This document shows positions 21,608 to 35,800 of a stretch of 64,000 nucleotides of DNA, piece by piece; position 1 is the first letter of the stretch, and each line of letters begins with the position of its first letter. The notes under the pieces are model-generated. The model did not search any database. It had not been told where the DNA came from and was given only the letters and a program-made list of their open reading frames with translations. The translations under genes and the position numbers were made by a program. Origin of the DNA: Siphonodentalium dalli (Eukaryota; Mollusca; Scaphopoda; Gadilida; Siphonodentaliidae); NCBI GenBank assembly GCA_032622095.1, contig CP136067.1, positions 56,587,899 through 56,651,898 of the forward strand, written 5' to 3'.

Positions 21608-23745
21608 ACAAAACGTCTAGTAAAGTAGTAACTCTTTTATAATGCAACAGGTGTCTACCAAAACTGGAATTAAACAACCTGTTGTCTCAAATGGATATAA
21701 TTTGGTGACATGATTGTCTTTTTGTCATTTGCCTCCCGCATTACCACGGTTCAAATATGGAGTCAGTTTCCTAAAAATAGGTGAAATCAAGTAACAATCG
21801 TTGGTACATGTATAAGCAATGTACAGTGTTGTGAGGGGGAGCTCAAATATATTTTACACTTTCAAAGTTTCAACATCCGTTGTTTTTCTCTTTATTTATC
21901 ATTTTATAAATGGATACAGATGCACCAAATGTCATTATGGGAAAAGAGTCAAGACCAAGGATTCGTAGGGCCATAAGCTAAGTTACTTAACCAATGAAAT
22001 TCCTTCACAATTTGGTCATTATTGTATACTTAATATGCTACGAGAAAAGAATGCATATGGACAATACATTATTTAGTTGCATGACGTTACATGTGGCATT
22101 TCATAACGCAAGTTATGTTTGTGTAATGTTGTTACACATTTCTAAAACTGTGAAAACATTGGCTTATTTCGTAAAATTGAGGCTCCGAAATCAGAAAAAC
22201 TCCCATTTGTAAGGCACATATCTCGAAAAATATTTTCTGTTCTGATATCAGGACAGCAATATCTACGTATGGACATGCAACTGATAGGACTTATAAATTT
22301 GAATTTTTTATACACACGAATTGATGATTTTACCAAATTTATTTCACAAATTTCACCAATTCCCTTTGTTGATTTTTAGTGTGTTGTTTAGAAATGGTTT
22401 ATGTAGTTAGTCATGCAAATAAAAAAATTGTTGCAATTAGTTCCGGGTAATGCACTGGACTATATATACAAATAAGCGGTGTCCAACGGAACCGTTTTGT
22501 TTAAGCAGTATTTATTCCATGAAAATTTTTACACTCTGTGGAAATATAACAGATTTACAAAAAGTATGTTATCATGGAACAGATTCGACATTCAGAACCG
22601 TTTGCGTCCTGATGATTTATACTATTTAAACGGACATGGCTCATTCGAGCTTCCAAAGTATGTCTACGTAATTAAGAAGGAGGTGTACGATAGCTTGAGA
22701 AATACATGAAATGTTGATATACCGGCTCCGTATACTCTGCAAAATACTTTTTATGATCCAGCTATTTTAAATTTTTCGCACATAAGTTAAATAAACGCTC
22801 TTTATGTCTACCATATCATCAATAGACGAACTCGGGAGGCTCTTTTCTGTTGCATGCCGTGCAAATGGCCATTTTTGTTGGGGACTCAAACATCGTGTTC
22901 AAGATTGTATTTTGTATTACTTCAATGCGTCTTTATTGTGATATATGGTGCTCGTAGAAGGGTAGTTGTATCGACCTATTTCGAAACCGGGAACAATTCG
23001 AAAGTGAATAGTTTTAGGAGTATTTTGGACCAACAAGTGGCTTTAATGGACGATTATAATTCTGATATATATTAGTGGTCAACATGTGGAAGTCCCGGTG
23101 ATGAATCTGGGTGTGGCCTGACCATTTCTATTGGAGTTATAAATCCTCCTTTTCGACTCGAGATGATTGTGTTGTCCGGATGATAACTCAAGTTATAGTT
23201 ATAGAATTGCTTTCAAGTTTGGCACGTGGATTGCTCACATGGACATGCAGTCACGCTCGAATGTGGAACCAGCCCATTTCCTTTTAACATAATTATGCCT
23301 GTTATCGACTTAAACTTTGCTAATTATTTTTATGTCAGGATGATGCGTGTAACTTTATTTATGGTTGTCTATTCTCTATAAACTTTGGAATGTAGTTTAT
23401 TTACATTTCAGTATATATCAAGTTTAAACGTGGTTCCGGTCCAACCATAGTTGCCAGTTTCTCTTTTGTTGCCGTGTAATAATATAAATTAAGTTTATCG
23501 AATTACTCTCAAATTATTCACGTGGATTACTGACATGGAAGTGCAGGTCTCGTTCGAATGTGAGTCCGGTCCGATATATGAGTCATCATACAGGTCGGCT
23601 CTCAATGATATTTGGAATACGTGTGAATCAAACTAGAGATATCCTCTATTAAGTAATTGTATTTAGCTATATCATAACACAACGCCATTATGTAACAACC
23701 AAATTGCTCTTAATAGGTGATGGGGACATGCATGACCTTAACCAA
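21608..23745. other. Intergenic segment upstream of the secreted-protein gene
   Basis: No recognisable gene. Two related non-coding blocks occur near 23200-23290 and 23495-23580 (both contain tcacgtggatt or gcacgtggatt, then acatgg and ctcgttcgaatgtg or cgctcgaatgtg), typical of interspersed repeats. A plus-strand ORF at 22479-22709 is listed separately. Confidence 0.45.
22479..22709 (+). CDS. Anonymous ORF, possible terminal exon
   Basis: A 76-codon frame ending in TGA with varied, protein-like composition (LWKYNRF, DDLYYLNGHGSFELPKYV). A possible acceptor (gtttaagcag) ends at about 22508, so it could be the last exon of an upstream gene. No family is recognised and no partner exon was found, so it may be chance. 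Confidence 0.25.
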   Translation: MSNGTVLFKQYLFHENFYTLWKYNRFTKSMLSWNRFDIQNRLRPDDLYYLNGHGSFELPKYVYVIKKEVYDSLRNT

Positions 23746-23749
23746 CCCA

Positions 23750-23757
23750 TATAAATA
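23750..23757 (+). promoter_or_regulatory. TATA box of the secreted-protein gene
   Basis: tataaata about 60 bases before the ATG at 23816, consistent with transcription starting near 23780. Confidence 0.45.
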
Positions 23758-23815
23758 AATGTTTAAATATAACCTCGAATAGCATCCCTATCTCATTTAC
23801 AGCTGAATAGCAGCC

Positions 23816-23870
23816 ATGGGTGTTCTGTCTGTGCTGATTCTCACGGCAACGATTTCCGTGGGATCTCAAG
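23816..23870 (+). CDS. Exon 1: signal peptide
   Basis: ATG to caag|gtaaga, ending in phase 1. Hydrophobic core VLSVLILTATISV. Confidence 0.7.
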
Positions 23871-26800
23871 GTAAGACACGAGGACATGAAACAAACCATT
23901 TAATCGTTTAACTTATTACCATATACTACATTACGGGCGCGCAGCATTTGTCTGTAAATGGCATTTTTTTTAGTTTTAAAGCACTTGATTCGTCATTTAT
24001 ATTACATTCCCTTACCTAATTACCTATGCATTTATATCATGTCGGCACTCAACCATAGTTGAGTTGAAAATATCACGCGAAATACTCTCTTTTAGCAGTG
24101 TATCTAAAACAACTACTAAAAACTAAAGATGAAAAAACGCTAAACAAAATAAATAGGGAGTCACTTCAGAAATACATGCGACTTTCCAGTGTCAATTTTA
24201 CAAATAGTATAACAAATCTCTCCAGAATTATTACACTTACCATAATTTGACTAATAAGGCAATCATTCGATATACAAATTCATCCAGGTCCTATCGCAGA
24301 TAATTAGTATCATACAATTTCCAGCATGTGTTTGAATATACAAAGTTTGCTTTCAAAGCTTGATAGTATGCTGTTGAACATTTTTAGATGTTGTCATTCA
24401 TGATTTCATTGTTCAACAGAGCAGGAAACCCCCGTCGATTTTGACAGACACTACGACCACATGTAATAGGCTTGTGTCTTGAAGAAATACATACATACCT
24501 GATAATGCCAAGACCAACGTAGATATACCCATAAACTGTAAATGAATGTGTCATATATTAATACGCGGAATGTATATTAATGTTTTATCACATTTTATTG
24601 AATAAAAAATTACTAAGTGCCGAAAGGTCCAGGTGCCGAAAAGTCCAGTATTCTTTAGTAAGATAACTGAATGCGAACTTATAGTGACATAAATTTATGA
24701 CAAACTCGTCACAAATGCCTACATGTCAATTAAGATGGCAAAAGCCCACCGCTATGATAACACAATCCCCAAAGTATTGAAAAATTGTGCCTCGTCTTAA
24801 AAACTCCCCATTATGATCTATTTTATATATTTTCTTAGAACATGCATATTTTTCCATTGAACGGAAGGCAAATATATGTCCAATCTGAAAAAAGATGACC
24901 CACATATAACGTCAAACTGTCGCCCTGTGTCCCTTCACGCCCGTGGTAATTTCAACAAAGGGCCATAACTCTGGTGAAAATTGGCGTGCGGAACCCAAAT
25001 TCAAACTTGACCTGTAGTTTTGGGTAGTAAACTCACATACATGTACCAAATTTCATACATTCAGTTCAGACTTACTAAAGTTAACATCCGGAAAAAAAAT
25101 TGAGTGCAAATTCTAACAACAAGGGCCGTAACTCGGGTGGAAATTGGCGGGCGGAACCATAATTCGAATTTGACCTGTATGTTGTTCTAGTAAACCCATA
25201 TAGAAATTGCATTCCATTCAATTCATACTAACTAAAGTTATCATCCGGAAACGAACACAAGCGAATGGACGGGCAGATGGATAGCCAGTGACATAATACG
25301 TCACGTTTTTTTTCTTCTCAAAACTGGCGTATACAATGTGTTTTAACCTCATTTGTCAGAATATCAGCGTGATAGCAATCGGGATTGTCTCCCAATGGCA
25401 GTATTGAGTTTTTTAATTAATCGTCATATATCACAATATCACACATCTGAGGGAAAAGAAATAAGATATGTTTTGCGAGATTAATAAGCATTTGACAATG
25501 TCTGGCATCGATTATACTGCTATTTAAATTGAAAAGAATGGGAATAACAGACAATATGTATAAACTTATTGAGAATTACCTTGATTCTAGAGTTTAGAGA
25601 GTCACAATCAATGGGACGAGCTCAAATTGGATGCCTTTTTCAACAGGAGTCCCCACGTGTCCTTACTCGGCTTCTGCTCTTGTTGGTTTACATAAATTAT
25701 ATTTTTGGAGGGGTAAGTAGCTACATTCGCCTATTCGTGGACGAGGGTTACCCTTTTATCGCTGGTTAACACCCTACCATTGCTGCAAATGTACTTAACC
25801 AAGATATACAGCGATTATTTGAATGGTCGCATAATATGGTCCGTTAAATTTACCCGAGCAACGTCGGCTATCCCACCTAGTGTTACGTCTACAACCATAA
25901 TTAGCAATACTGAGTGAATGCATGGGCAACGATGAACTAATAGCTTGACACACTGAAATAATAGTTTGAAACGCTGACCACCTGATATTATCACAATTTC
26001 GAGGTGGTATTGATAATATATGTTCAAACAACATGATACTGAAACGAATAGTGTGCATCGCGTTGTTGCATGTTCCATATGTAAATTGCCGACTGGAGTA
26101 ATTTGAATTTTTTTTACTAAGAAACTGGTTTGGTAGCAGCATGCACATTAAGACTTCCATTAAATGCACGATATTCCGTCTCTTTGATCTGATGAGATGG
26201 GATGCTAATCTATTGACGAGATGAGTGTTTCATTACAGTATAGTAAAGCATTGCATGCGACATACGTATATGGTTTGTTATCACGGAGAGTGTTGAAAAT
26301 TCCGATAAGGTAACTAGTATTTATAACGCATGGGTGTGCACTTTTGTTTCTGAGTTACATTAAATTAGTAATCATCATGCCTAATGAATCAAAGACGCAC
26401 TGTCTGGCGAAACATTACTTCCTGTGTTGCATGCAATTACAATTGTTGGCCGGACTGTTGGATGTATCCTAAGCATAACACCAGAACTTTCAATACGTAA
26501 AGCATTGGCTTTGACTTGCGTTGCGGTGCCCGATAAATAAATAAATAAATAAAATAGTTATATATGTACGTTTACAATGTATTCGCAACAGACCAAATAG
26601 TAATGACCATTCCAAAGGATCAAAGTCACTACCAATAGATCAGAACATTCATATCTGCTCAAGAAGACAAAAATATATATTCTACTATCAAAACGATATC
26701 CGAATTCATTACCGACAAAAACATTTAGAGAAAAAGTATATTAACTAGTAGTCTAGGCGAAAGGAACTATTGGGAGTAGCGTTTTATTATGATATATTAT

Positions 26801-29800
26801 AACTGATTCCGAATCAGCCAAATATGAATTTCGGTCCTATTTCCAATGTCACCCCTCCAAATTTGTCTTACAACGGACGAATACACCATGTGTTGATGTT
26901 CTTAATATAAATATCGATTTCTCTAAACTGTCATGACGACTTATGTGATGTCGCATTTTATTTTCTTGACGGTTCGAAGAAATGTGCCCCACACGCGACC
27001 TTTATAGCCCGGAAGCTATCTTGACCACCGTCATGGCCGTAACTTGTTAGGGTTCGATGGGTTCGGACGAACCCGTCCTGGGAAGGAGAATGCTCTATTG
27101 CCCGACCACGCGCTGTCTACACTATGCACATTCTCGCAACGTATATGGCATTGGGTGTTACCAAAATTAATTTAATACTGGCCACATTTGAAAAAAGTAG
27201 CAAATAAAGGTTTGATATAGCGCTTAACCTTGGTCTATAAACATTACACTCCTGTCCCAGTCATTTGTATAAGTCATCCAATGAACCGGCTGCAGCCATT
27301 ATATTGTGTATATGCGCTGCCCTAGTTTTGTCAGCACGAGATATGATACTCACCGTATGACAAGCGGACTGGTACTGATACTCGTTTAATGCATGAATGG
27401 TGCGAATTCAACACCATACGAGCTACCTTTCACGTCACTCAAATCGTTCAAGCCACCATTGTGAGAAAACTCACATTAAACCACCGGCGGGCTGCGAACT
27501 CATCTCGCTGTGTTGACAACGAAGACAAATCTGATATGCTAAACACTGGACCACGGAGCTCCACGTGTCATAATTGCGATTTACATAAGAGACAAAAAGA
27601 CTATACAAGTTCGAAGCAGTTGGAATCTACTTTTAGGACGCTTACGCTTAGCAGGGAATCGCGTTATTTAACCCTTGCAGTGCCAAATCCGATTTTTGTA
27701 TCAACCCATATTTCCTTGATAATTTTTCAAATTTATTGATTATAATAATGTGATACATTGATGGAAAGAGCTCTAAGAGCTCTAAAAATTATCAAGGAAA
27801 TATGGGTTGATACAAAAATCGGACTTGGCACTAAAAGGGTTAAAATATGTTTGGTTCTCGAACGGAAGAATCGACAAGCCTCCAGAACCTTTCGTACCGA
27901 ACTATATATTGGACAAGAAGTATCCAAGTTAGAAGCAGTTGGAGTCTACTCTTATGACGCATGCGCTTAGCAGGGGATCGCGCTATTTTAAGTCTTATAT
28001 TTGTTTCTTCAACTGGAGAATAGACAGGCGTCCAGAACCATTCGTACTGAACTAATGACGTTAATCTACTTGGACAATACTTGCACAGTATGTCCATGTG
28101 TCGTACACGAACCACCCGTGCAGCGGTTCGATTAGCCGTCCGTGTCCAGGTTAAGTGATGTGCTGTGCTAATATCGCCCTATCTACATGCCGCCTCCGCA
28201 TCAATTATGCTCTTGCAATCAACCGACGGACCCGCCTTAGGGGAGAAATTGGCTACGCCCATGACCACCGTGTATCTTGGATTAAACTTCACACAATTGT
28301 TGATGTTCGTTATGATGTCTGCTTAAACTGTTCGATGTAAACACGAAACAAAAATTGGAATGTAGGTACCACTGGTATATCTGTCACTTCGTGTGAAATT
28401 AGATTGTAAAAAATAAAAATGGCTGTCAAAATGACGACCGGTAGTAAAATTGGGAAATATCAAATTTAATCTCTATTTATACAAACCCTATTCGATCAAA
28501 TGACGAGTGCGCCACCGTATATGATGTCCAATCCAAATCCGATTAGTATATGCCATATACCTTGTGTGTCTCTCAACATCTAAGTTCGAAGTATATGTGT
28601 ACAAATTATCAATATTTATGTCCAGAATAGAGCACACGAATGTACATACTACTAAGTGAGTGTCAGATATGGACTAAGGTGCCCATTTGAGTAGAAATGA
28701 AGCCATCATTATCCAAAATAGAAAACAAATTGGGGACCAAAATTATCACAATTTGGCAAGGTTTCGCCAAATGTCACCATGTCATGTTCATTTATACGAA
28801 AACTATTTTCAAGTCACCATCACCCGCTTTCGACAGAGTCCCAAGCCATATAACGAGTGTTACAAACCAGCTAATGAGTGCCCAACCTACCAATTCAACG
28901 GGTGTATCAAATCATACAAAGTGTTCCAACGTGCCAAACAGCAGGTGTCCCTATTTCCAAACCACCCTACTGTTGTCTAATTCTGTCCAACTGGTATCCC
29001 AAACCACCAAAATTTGTCCCATCCATCCATTCAACTATGGTCACAGACCATCAAACGGGTGTCCCAAAGCAACACGCCAAGTTCCCCAAACCAACAATGA
29101 GTGTCCCAAACTAAGTAAAGCAAGGGATACCAAAAAAAACACCTAATTAATAATTTAAACCACCATTAATGTCTAAATCAATTTATAAAATCAAACCTTA
29201 TACAGTACTTAGTGCTCCGAAGCAGACAATCTACCGAGATGTAACATTATAACATCTGGTCGCCGTGAGTATCATACATCTCATTTATTTCTCATTGTTA
29301 AACCGATATTTACCACTATCCTGGCAAGAAGGATATCGGATTTCGACAACTCGCTTGATTCCAAAACAAAACGTTCATATAACCAATTAAAATTCGTAAA
29401 AATAATATATGCGTGTGCTACGAACGTAAAATAATCAGTACTTAGTTCAATAAAGTTGAATAAATGTGGAGACAGGACCGAGAAAACTAAATAACCCACC
29501 AAACATGTATTGGAATCCGAAAAGTAACGAACGATACACATTGTTTACAGCGCGCACGAATACGGACTATTTTGACAATTTCTATTTTAGCGAAGAAGGG
29601 AATTCCCCGTAATTCATTCATTACGGTCTTGATCAAAAGCTACTAATCACATTTTTAATTCGATAAAATACAGAAGGGTAAGGGTGGATACACACATGCA
29701 TGTAATCTCTGTAATTATCGTGTACTAGCAGGGTTACCCGGCGTTGCCCAGGTTAATGCGATGTGAAACCATCTGTATGCTGTGCATATTTGTTGGGAAT

Positions 29801-32800
29801 AGAGAATACTCTTGCTTAAAGTGTTATACGTTTTCTCATAAATTCTATATTCAAATAGCATCACAAAACATGATTATTACAGTCATGGAATATAAGTAGT
29901 GGCCCACCTTGTCAATTGTCATTCTGTTTGTCGCGATTAATCCGTTCCCCCAATAATGAATTATTCATGTATTTACAACTGCGTATACGTCAGACGTTAT
30001 AATATGACGCATGGACATCATAAAGACATTAGTTCGCATAAATAAAAGATGACAATTGGGTTTTACATATTGAGATGTATCAATCAATCTAGTGGGTTGG
30101 AATAAGATCTCGAGGATACCTGGTTATCATATCTCCATGAAGATACAGATAGATAGATAGATAGATAGATAGATTTTATTTGTACAATAAACATAGCATA
30201 TTACAGTTAAACTAAAGATACAAAATTAATGATATTGTACAGGGACTGCATGGCCAATACTGACCGTCTTCCTGCAGTCCCTTAAATAAATAACAAATTA
30301 TCCACTACCTGGCGGTAATTGTCAAATAATAAGTATATATATATATATAATATATATAATATAATATGATATAATATAGAATAATATCCGCAGACCAGAT
30401 TCAATTGTACATGTAGGCATCGAATGTTGACTATATAGATTGAATGTAAATAAATAAATAAGGACGGAAAGTCAGTGAACGTTAATACTAGTCATATTAT
30501 AGTCATGGGCTATGTTCAATGGGTGTCATTATAGTAGCTGGTCACATCGAGTTCATTACGATATTTTTAAGTGATACGTGTGCAAATTGATTGAACTTGT
30601 TATGACCAGACGGGTGAAATATCCAGAAAGAATGACATCAATATCAATAAGTATAATTATAATATTTAGTTATAGGATATAGTTATAATATTTAGTTATA
30701 ACATTTAGTTCCCGGGGTTATTTTGTAATGAGCAACTGTAACAGTTTTTATTTTTGCAATCGACAATGTATTTGGATATTATTTGATGTGATAGAGTTTT
30801 CTTGAACGTAGCTCTAAATTTACATCCTCTTGATGTTTTATCAATTGAATTCCAAATGTCTGGGGAGGAGTGTTTTGGGAGGGATGCTGAAAATGATGAT
30901 TTCGGTGTTATCAGACGTATATTATTCGCATTTCTCGTATTTTTCGCGAGAGAATAAGAGTAGCACGTTTTAAATGATTTCGGTAAGTTATTTCTAGTCC
31001 AATCATACATAAAGCAAGCTGCATTAACTCTAAATATGTCATTGAGGTTCAGGATTCCTTCTTGTTTGAACAGAGGTTCGGTGTGAGCTCTATAACTGGC
31101 ATTGCAAAAAATACGTATTGCCCTTTTCTGCTGTTTTAAAAGTGAATCGAAGGATGCGTGCCCCCAAATATGTATGCCGTATGTTAAGCGACTATGTACT
31201 AGGGCATAGTAAAGAGTTTTTTGTGCATTTTTCGGAAGAATTCGTTTAACTTTGTTCAGGAGGTAGAGCGTGTGACATAGTTTATTATGGACCATATCAA
31301 TATGGTATTTAAATGTAAGGTTTTCATCGATTGAGATGCCAAGAAATTTCAGTGAAGTTTCCTGAATATTATTTCCAACTCGAGTTAATGCTTTCCCATT
31401 TAGCATAACTTTGAATTTTCTCCACTTTGATTCATTGTTTTTAGGATGCATCAATATAAATTTACTTTTGGATACATTTATTGCAAGTCTGTTGCAGCAG
31501 CACCATATAAAGACATTTCTTAGTTCTTCGTTGATTTTTTTTTTAAGGCGGTCGTGTTTATGGTCTGATGTATATATAGTGGTATCATCGGCGAATGAAA
31601 GTAATTTTAATGATGTACTGCGGGGCATATCGTTAACGTACAAGAGGAAAATTGTCGGTGCGAGGATGGACCCCTGGGGCACTCCACAAGTGATAGGGTT
31701 AAAGTGCGATTTTGAACCAAGAAATTCAACATATTGTCGTCTGTCCCTGAGATAGCTTGAAAACCATTCGTTCGCTATCCCACGAATTCCATAGTGATTG
31801 AGTTTGGCTAAAAGTATTTCATGACTTATTGTGTCAAAGGCTTTAGACAGATCGATAAATAGTCCCACAGTTGAATCTCTAGTTGGCTGATCATTTTTCT
31901 CAGCCACGTAATGTAAAAGTTGCATTAGTGGATGGATGGTAGAGTGTTTTTTTCGAAAACCAAACTGGTTATTATGTAGAATGTTATGTTTGGACAAGAA
32001 AGAGAATAATCTATTCTGAATAATTTTCTCGATTAATTTTGAGAAGACTGGTAATATGCTAATAGGTCTATAATTTGCAATATTTTCTTTACTGTCGCCT
32101 TTATGTATAGGGACAATTTTTGCGGTTTTCATTTTTTCGGGGAATGTGCCGTCTTTAAATGAAAGATTGAATATATGTGTAAGGACTGTTGCCGTTTCGT
32201 GAATAGTATTTTTCATTAATTTTGTTGAGAGATCATCGATGTCGGTGCTACCTTTGCGGGCGATGCTTTCGCTTACTTTTATAATTTCTTCAAGATCGGT
32301 TGGGAATATGAACATATTTTTAGGGTTTTCTTTGCATAGGTATGACGAAAACGTTTTTCCATTGCCGATTGGAACGCTATCACTCGTTGTTTGACCAATG
32401 TTGGCAAAATAGTCATTTAACTCTTTCGCGATTGACTCTGGTGTTGTGAATTCTTTGTTGTTATGCATAAGTTTCTGTGGAATCTGTGAAAAGCTCGTTG
32501 ATAGTTTAAGTGATTTTTTCAAAATAACCCAAGTTCGCTTCATATTACATCGGTGTTCTGATAAAGTTTTGGCATAGTACTCTGCTTTGCTTTTTCTCTT
32601 CAATTTGTTAAATTGTTTACAATATTCTTTGTATTCAGTTATATTATATTCAGTTGGATTTTTGAGTTTTTTTGCATATAATTTATTCTTTTTGATAGAA
32701 GAGCAGATCATACCGTTGGTCATCCACGGTTCTTTTTTACATATTTTTTCGGTGTAGTGGATAGTTTGAGTGGAAAAGCTGCATTGAATGCAGTTGTATA

Positions 32801-35800
32801 TATGTTTATAAAGTTGTCATACGCTTCATTTGTCGACTGTGAATTATATATACTAGTGAAGTCATGATCAGCCAGAATTTGTTTAAATTTCATGAGGTTA
32901 CTTCTATTCATTATTCTTTCCCAAGTTTTCTGTGGTCTCGTATTCGTAGGTATCGAATTTCTTTTTTCAGCATAAAAAGTTGCAAAATGATCTGAAACAT
33001 CAGTTAAAATAATTTCTGAATGAGCTTCTGATACAAGATTGTTGGTGTAGATGTGGTCAATTAGAGTAGCTGAGTATTCGGTAACTCGTGTGGGTTTTGT
33101 TATTACCGGCATAAATCCCTTGTCGAACATAGTGTCGATAAAATTGCTAGTTTTTTTATGACTCGATATGTTGAGTAAATCAAGATTAAAGTCACCTAAA
33201 ATGTAAGCCTTCTTCCCCGATTCACTTATTTGTCCAACAATTTCAGTCATTTTAGTTATAAATATATCAAGATCCGCTAACGGGGCTGTGTTTGGCCTAT
33301 ACACTGATCCCATAATATAGGAAGCATTTTTACCAGTGTCGATTTCTACAAATAGTGATTCGATCACGTGGGGGATGAAGATTGACAGGTCTGTACGTAT
33401 TCTATACGATAAATCATCTTTTAAGAATATGCCCACCCCACCCCTACCGTCATCATCAACTGGTCGTGTATTGTAAATTAATTCGTGATATCCAGGAAGA
33501 GTGAACTTAGTTTTAATTTTGAATATTTCACTTAAGGCTATCGCAGTGGTATATTTTCCCGATTGCTGAATGTCGGATAAAAGATCTACAAATGTATCCC
33601 AATTCGCCGTTAAACTTCGACAATTAAGTCCTAAAAATGATAGGGTATTTTCGCGAGAAGTAATATTTTCTCTCTGTAATTATCGTGTACTAGCAGGGTT
33701 ACCCGGCGTTGCCCAGGTTAATGCGATGTGAAACCATCTGTATGCTGTGCATATTTGTTGGGAATAGAGAATACTCTTGCTTAAAGTGTTATACGTTTTC
33801 TCATAAATTCTATATTCAAATAGCATCACAAAACATGATTATTACAGTCATGGAATATAAGTAGTGGCCCACCTTGTCAATTGTCATTCTGTTTGTCGCG
33901 ATTAATCCGTTCCCCCAATAATGAATTATTCATGTATTTACAACTGCGTATACGTCAGACGTTATAATATGACGCATGGACATCATAAAGACATTAGTTC
34001 GCATAAATAAAAGATGACAATTGGGTTTTACATATTGAGATGTATCAATCAATCTAGTGGGTTGGAATAAGATCTCGAGGATACCTGGCTATCATATCTC
34101 CATGAAGATACAGATGTTTCAAAGAAATTCCCAGGTGCTCATGGTGCTATATATTGGCTAAATTGTCTCAGTTTCAACGATATGTTGCTGCGCATGTATA
34201 TCAGCTACATTTGCCAGACAAAGAGCGATATTTTGAGTTGTTTATGTCAGTTGATGAGTCTGTTCTAAACCCCTTGTCAGGTGTCAGTATTGGGAGGATC
34301 CTGAAAAGTCATGTGCTACTTACTGCATTTCATTGTATATCAGAAGAAACTATATATGACTGCACACTGTGACCACTATTTTTGAACAGGCCTTCCATAT
34401 CTCCCGACAAATTGTAACTTTTTTTGTGGAAACTATATTGAATGGAACAGACTCAATTTTGTTATAATATATATGCAATCATCTGACGGTTCGAGGTCTC
34501 TCAATTTGCACGAATATATGTATCTCTTCAATATAATGATAAATATACATTTAATGCTTATTCTGTGTATATCTTTTGCTAGCTCATTGTGTGAATGTCC
34601 GGATTGCCATCCCCATATAAATATGACAGTTAAGAAGATATAATTGTTCAAGTGACTTATAAGTGGGTTACCATTTGTCGGGATTGTGAAATGTGAACGC
34701 CCAAATCTCCTTAAAATGATATGGAGATGGCCTGGGTGACTATATATATAACTTATATGTGAATATCGGCGAATAGCAAACTTATCTATGATAGTGCATA
34801 TCCGCTCGCCATCCGTGACGCAAACGACACCAAAATGTGATTTAATTCATAGTATATCATTAGATAAAAACATGTATGAATTTGTTGGAAATTAGTTCCA
34901 AATATATTTGTATCAGCTTTTGCCTCTTTTGACATATTTAAACCAAGCCCATTAGACTCATGGATGCATGCTATACTGGCGATGATTGTTGGTGGTAATA
35001 CGCAATTAAACAAATTATGAGAATAGTTATGAACACATCTCTCACCGAAACGACAGCAATTTGCCGTCACTAAATCACACGATGATATTCCTCGTATCAT
35101 AGAGAAGAATAATATATCAATTTGGTGGACATCTGGCCTAAAAATAGTTTATTAAATCAATTGTTGATGCAACGCTGACTCGAACAACGCCATATTGCCG
35201 AGTTGATGTATTCGTTTGGTGGAAATCGGCGACAAAACTAATTCATCATATTTGTTTAATTTTGCCGACCTCCCCCTTTTCTTCCCCTGACACCAACAGC
35301 ACCATTTAATTTAAATTTAAACCCGCACCATTATGTTCCTTGTTAAAAGTTACCCCTCTTAGAACGCCTTGGTGCCATCTCGATTGTACCGCGTGAAGTT
35401 ATATATAGAACACACAGACAGACAGAAAGACAGACAGACAGCACAATTTGATTTCTTGTATCATTTGAGAAGCATATATATGAAATTGGTGAAAATTGGC
35501 GAGTATACAATTTCGTATCGAATTGAAGGTACCCATACACCAATTTGATGTATCTAAACCACACGATAAGATTCCTCGTATCACGGAGAAAAATATGTAT
35601 CAATCTGGTGGAAATCGGCACTAAACATATAGATATAACTGTTTGTGTCCCTCTCATCTGTCATCTCTATACACAATTTATATACAATCTTTTTTATCAA
35701 ATTTGGTGCCAATCCCTCCCTCCCCGTCTCTCACCTAAACAGCACCACTATGGCGTCTTTAAATCACACGATTAGATTCCTCGTATCATGGATAAGAACG

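Larger units (their letters stand above)
30151..33670 (-). mobile_element. Young non-LTR retrotransposon (LINE), 5'-truncated
   Basis: A 3.5-kb insertion with its 3' end at 30151, marked by an (agat)n/(atct)n tail at 30151-30172 and a 3' stem-loop (gggactgca...tgcagtccc, 30242-30285). The coding frame covers endonuclease and reverse transcriptase with a single frameshift. It runs antisense to the host gene within intron 2. It is flanked by 445-bp nearly identical direct copies. Motifs place it in the broad Jockey/CR1 group; the exact clade is not determined. Confidence 0.9.

Noticed and set aside
25586-25712. Possible exon between ttgattctag and ggaggg|gtaagt
   Set aside because: Good splice-like borders, but the phase needed to follow exon 2 meets a stop at once and the open frame is hydrophobic and Leu-rich without likeness to neighbours.
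27478-27553. Functional tRNA gene
   Set aside because: A- and B-box-like sequences are present, but the acceptor and anticodon stems do not pair.
28697-29146. 149-residue ORF with Pro/Asn/Thr-rich protein
   Set aside because: Encoded by a degenerate minisatellite; overlapping frames are equally open.
31411-31755. 114-residue plus-strand ORF
   Set aside because: Shadow of the LINE reverse transcriptase gene on the minus strand.
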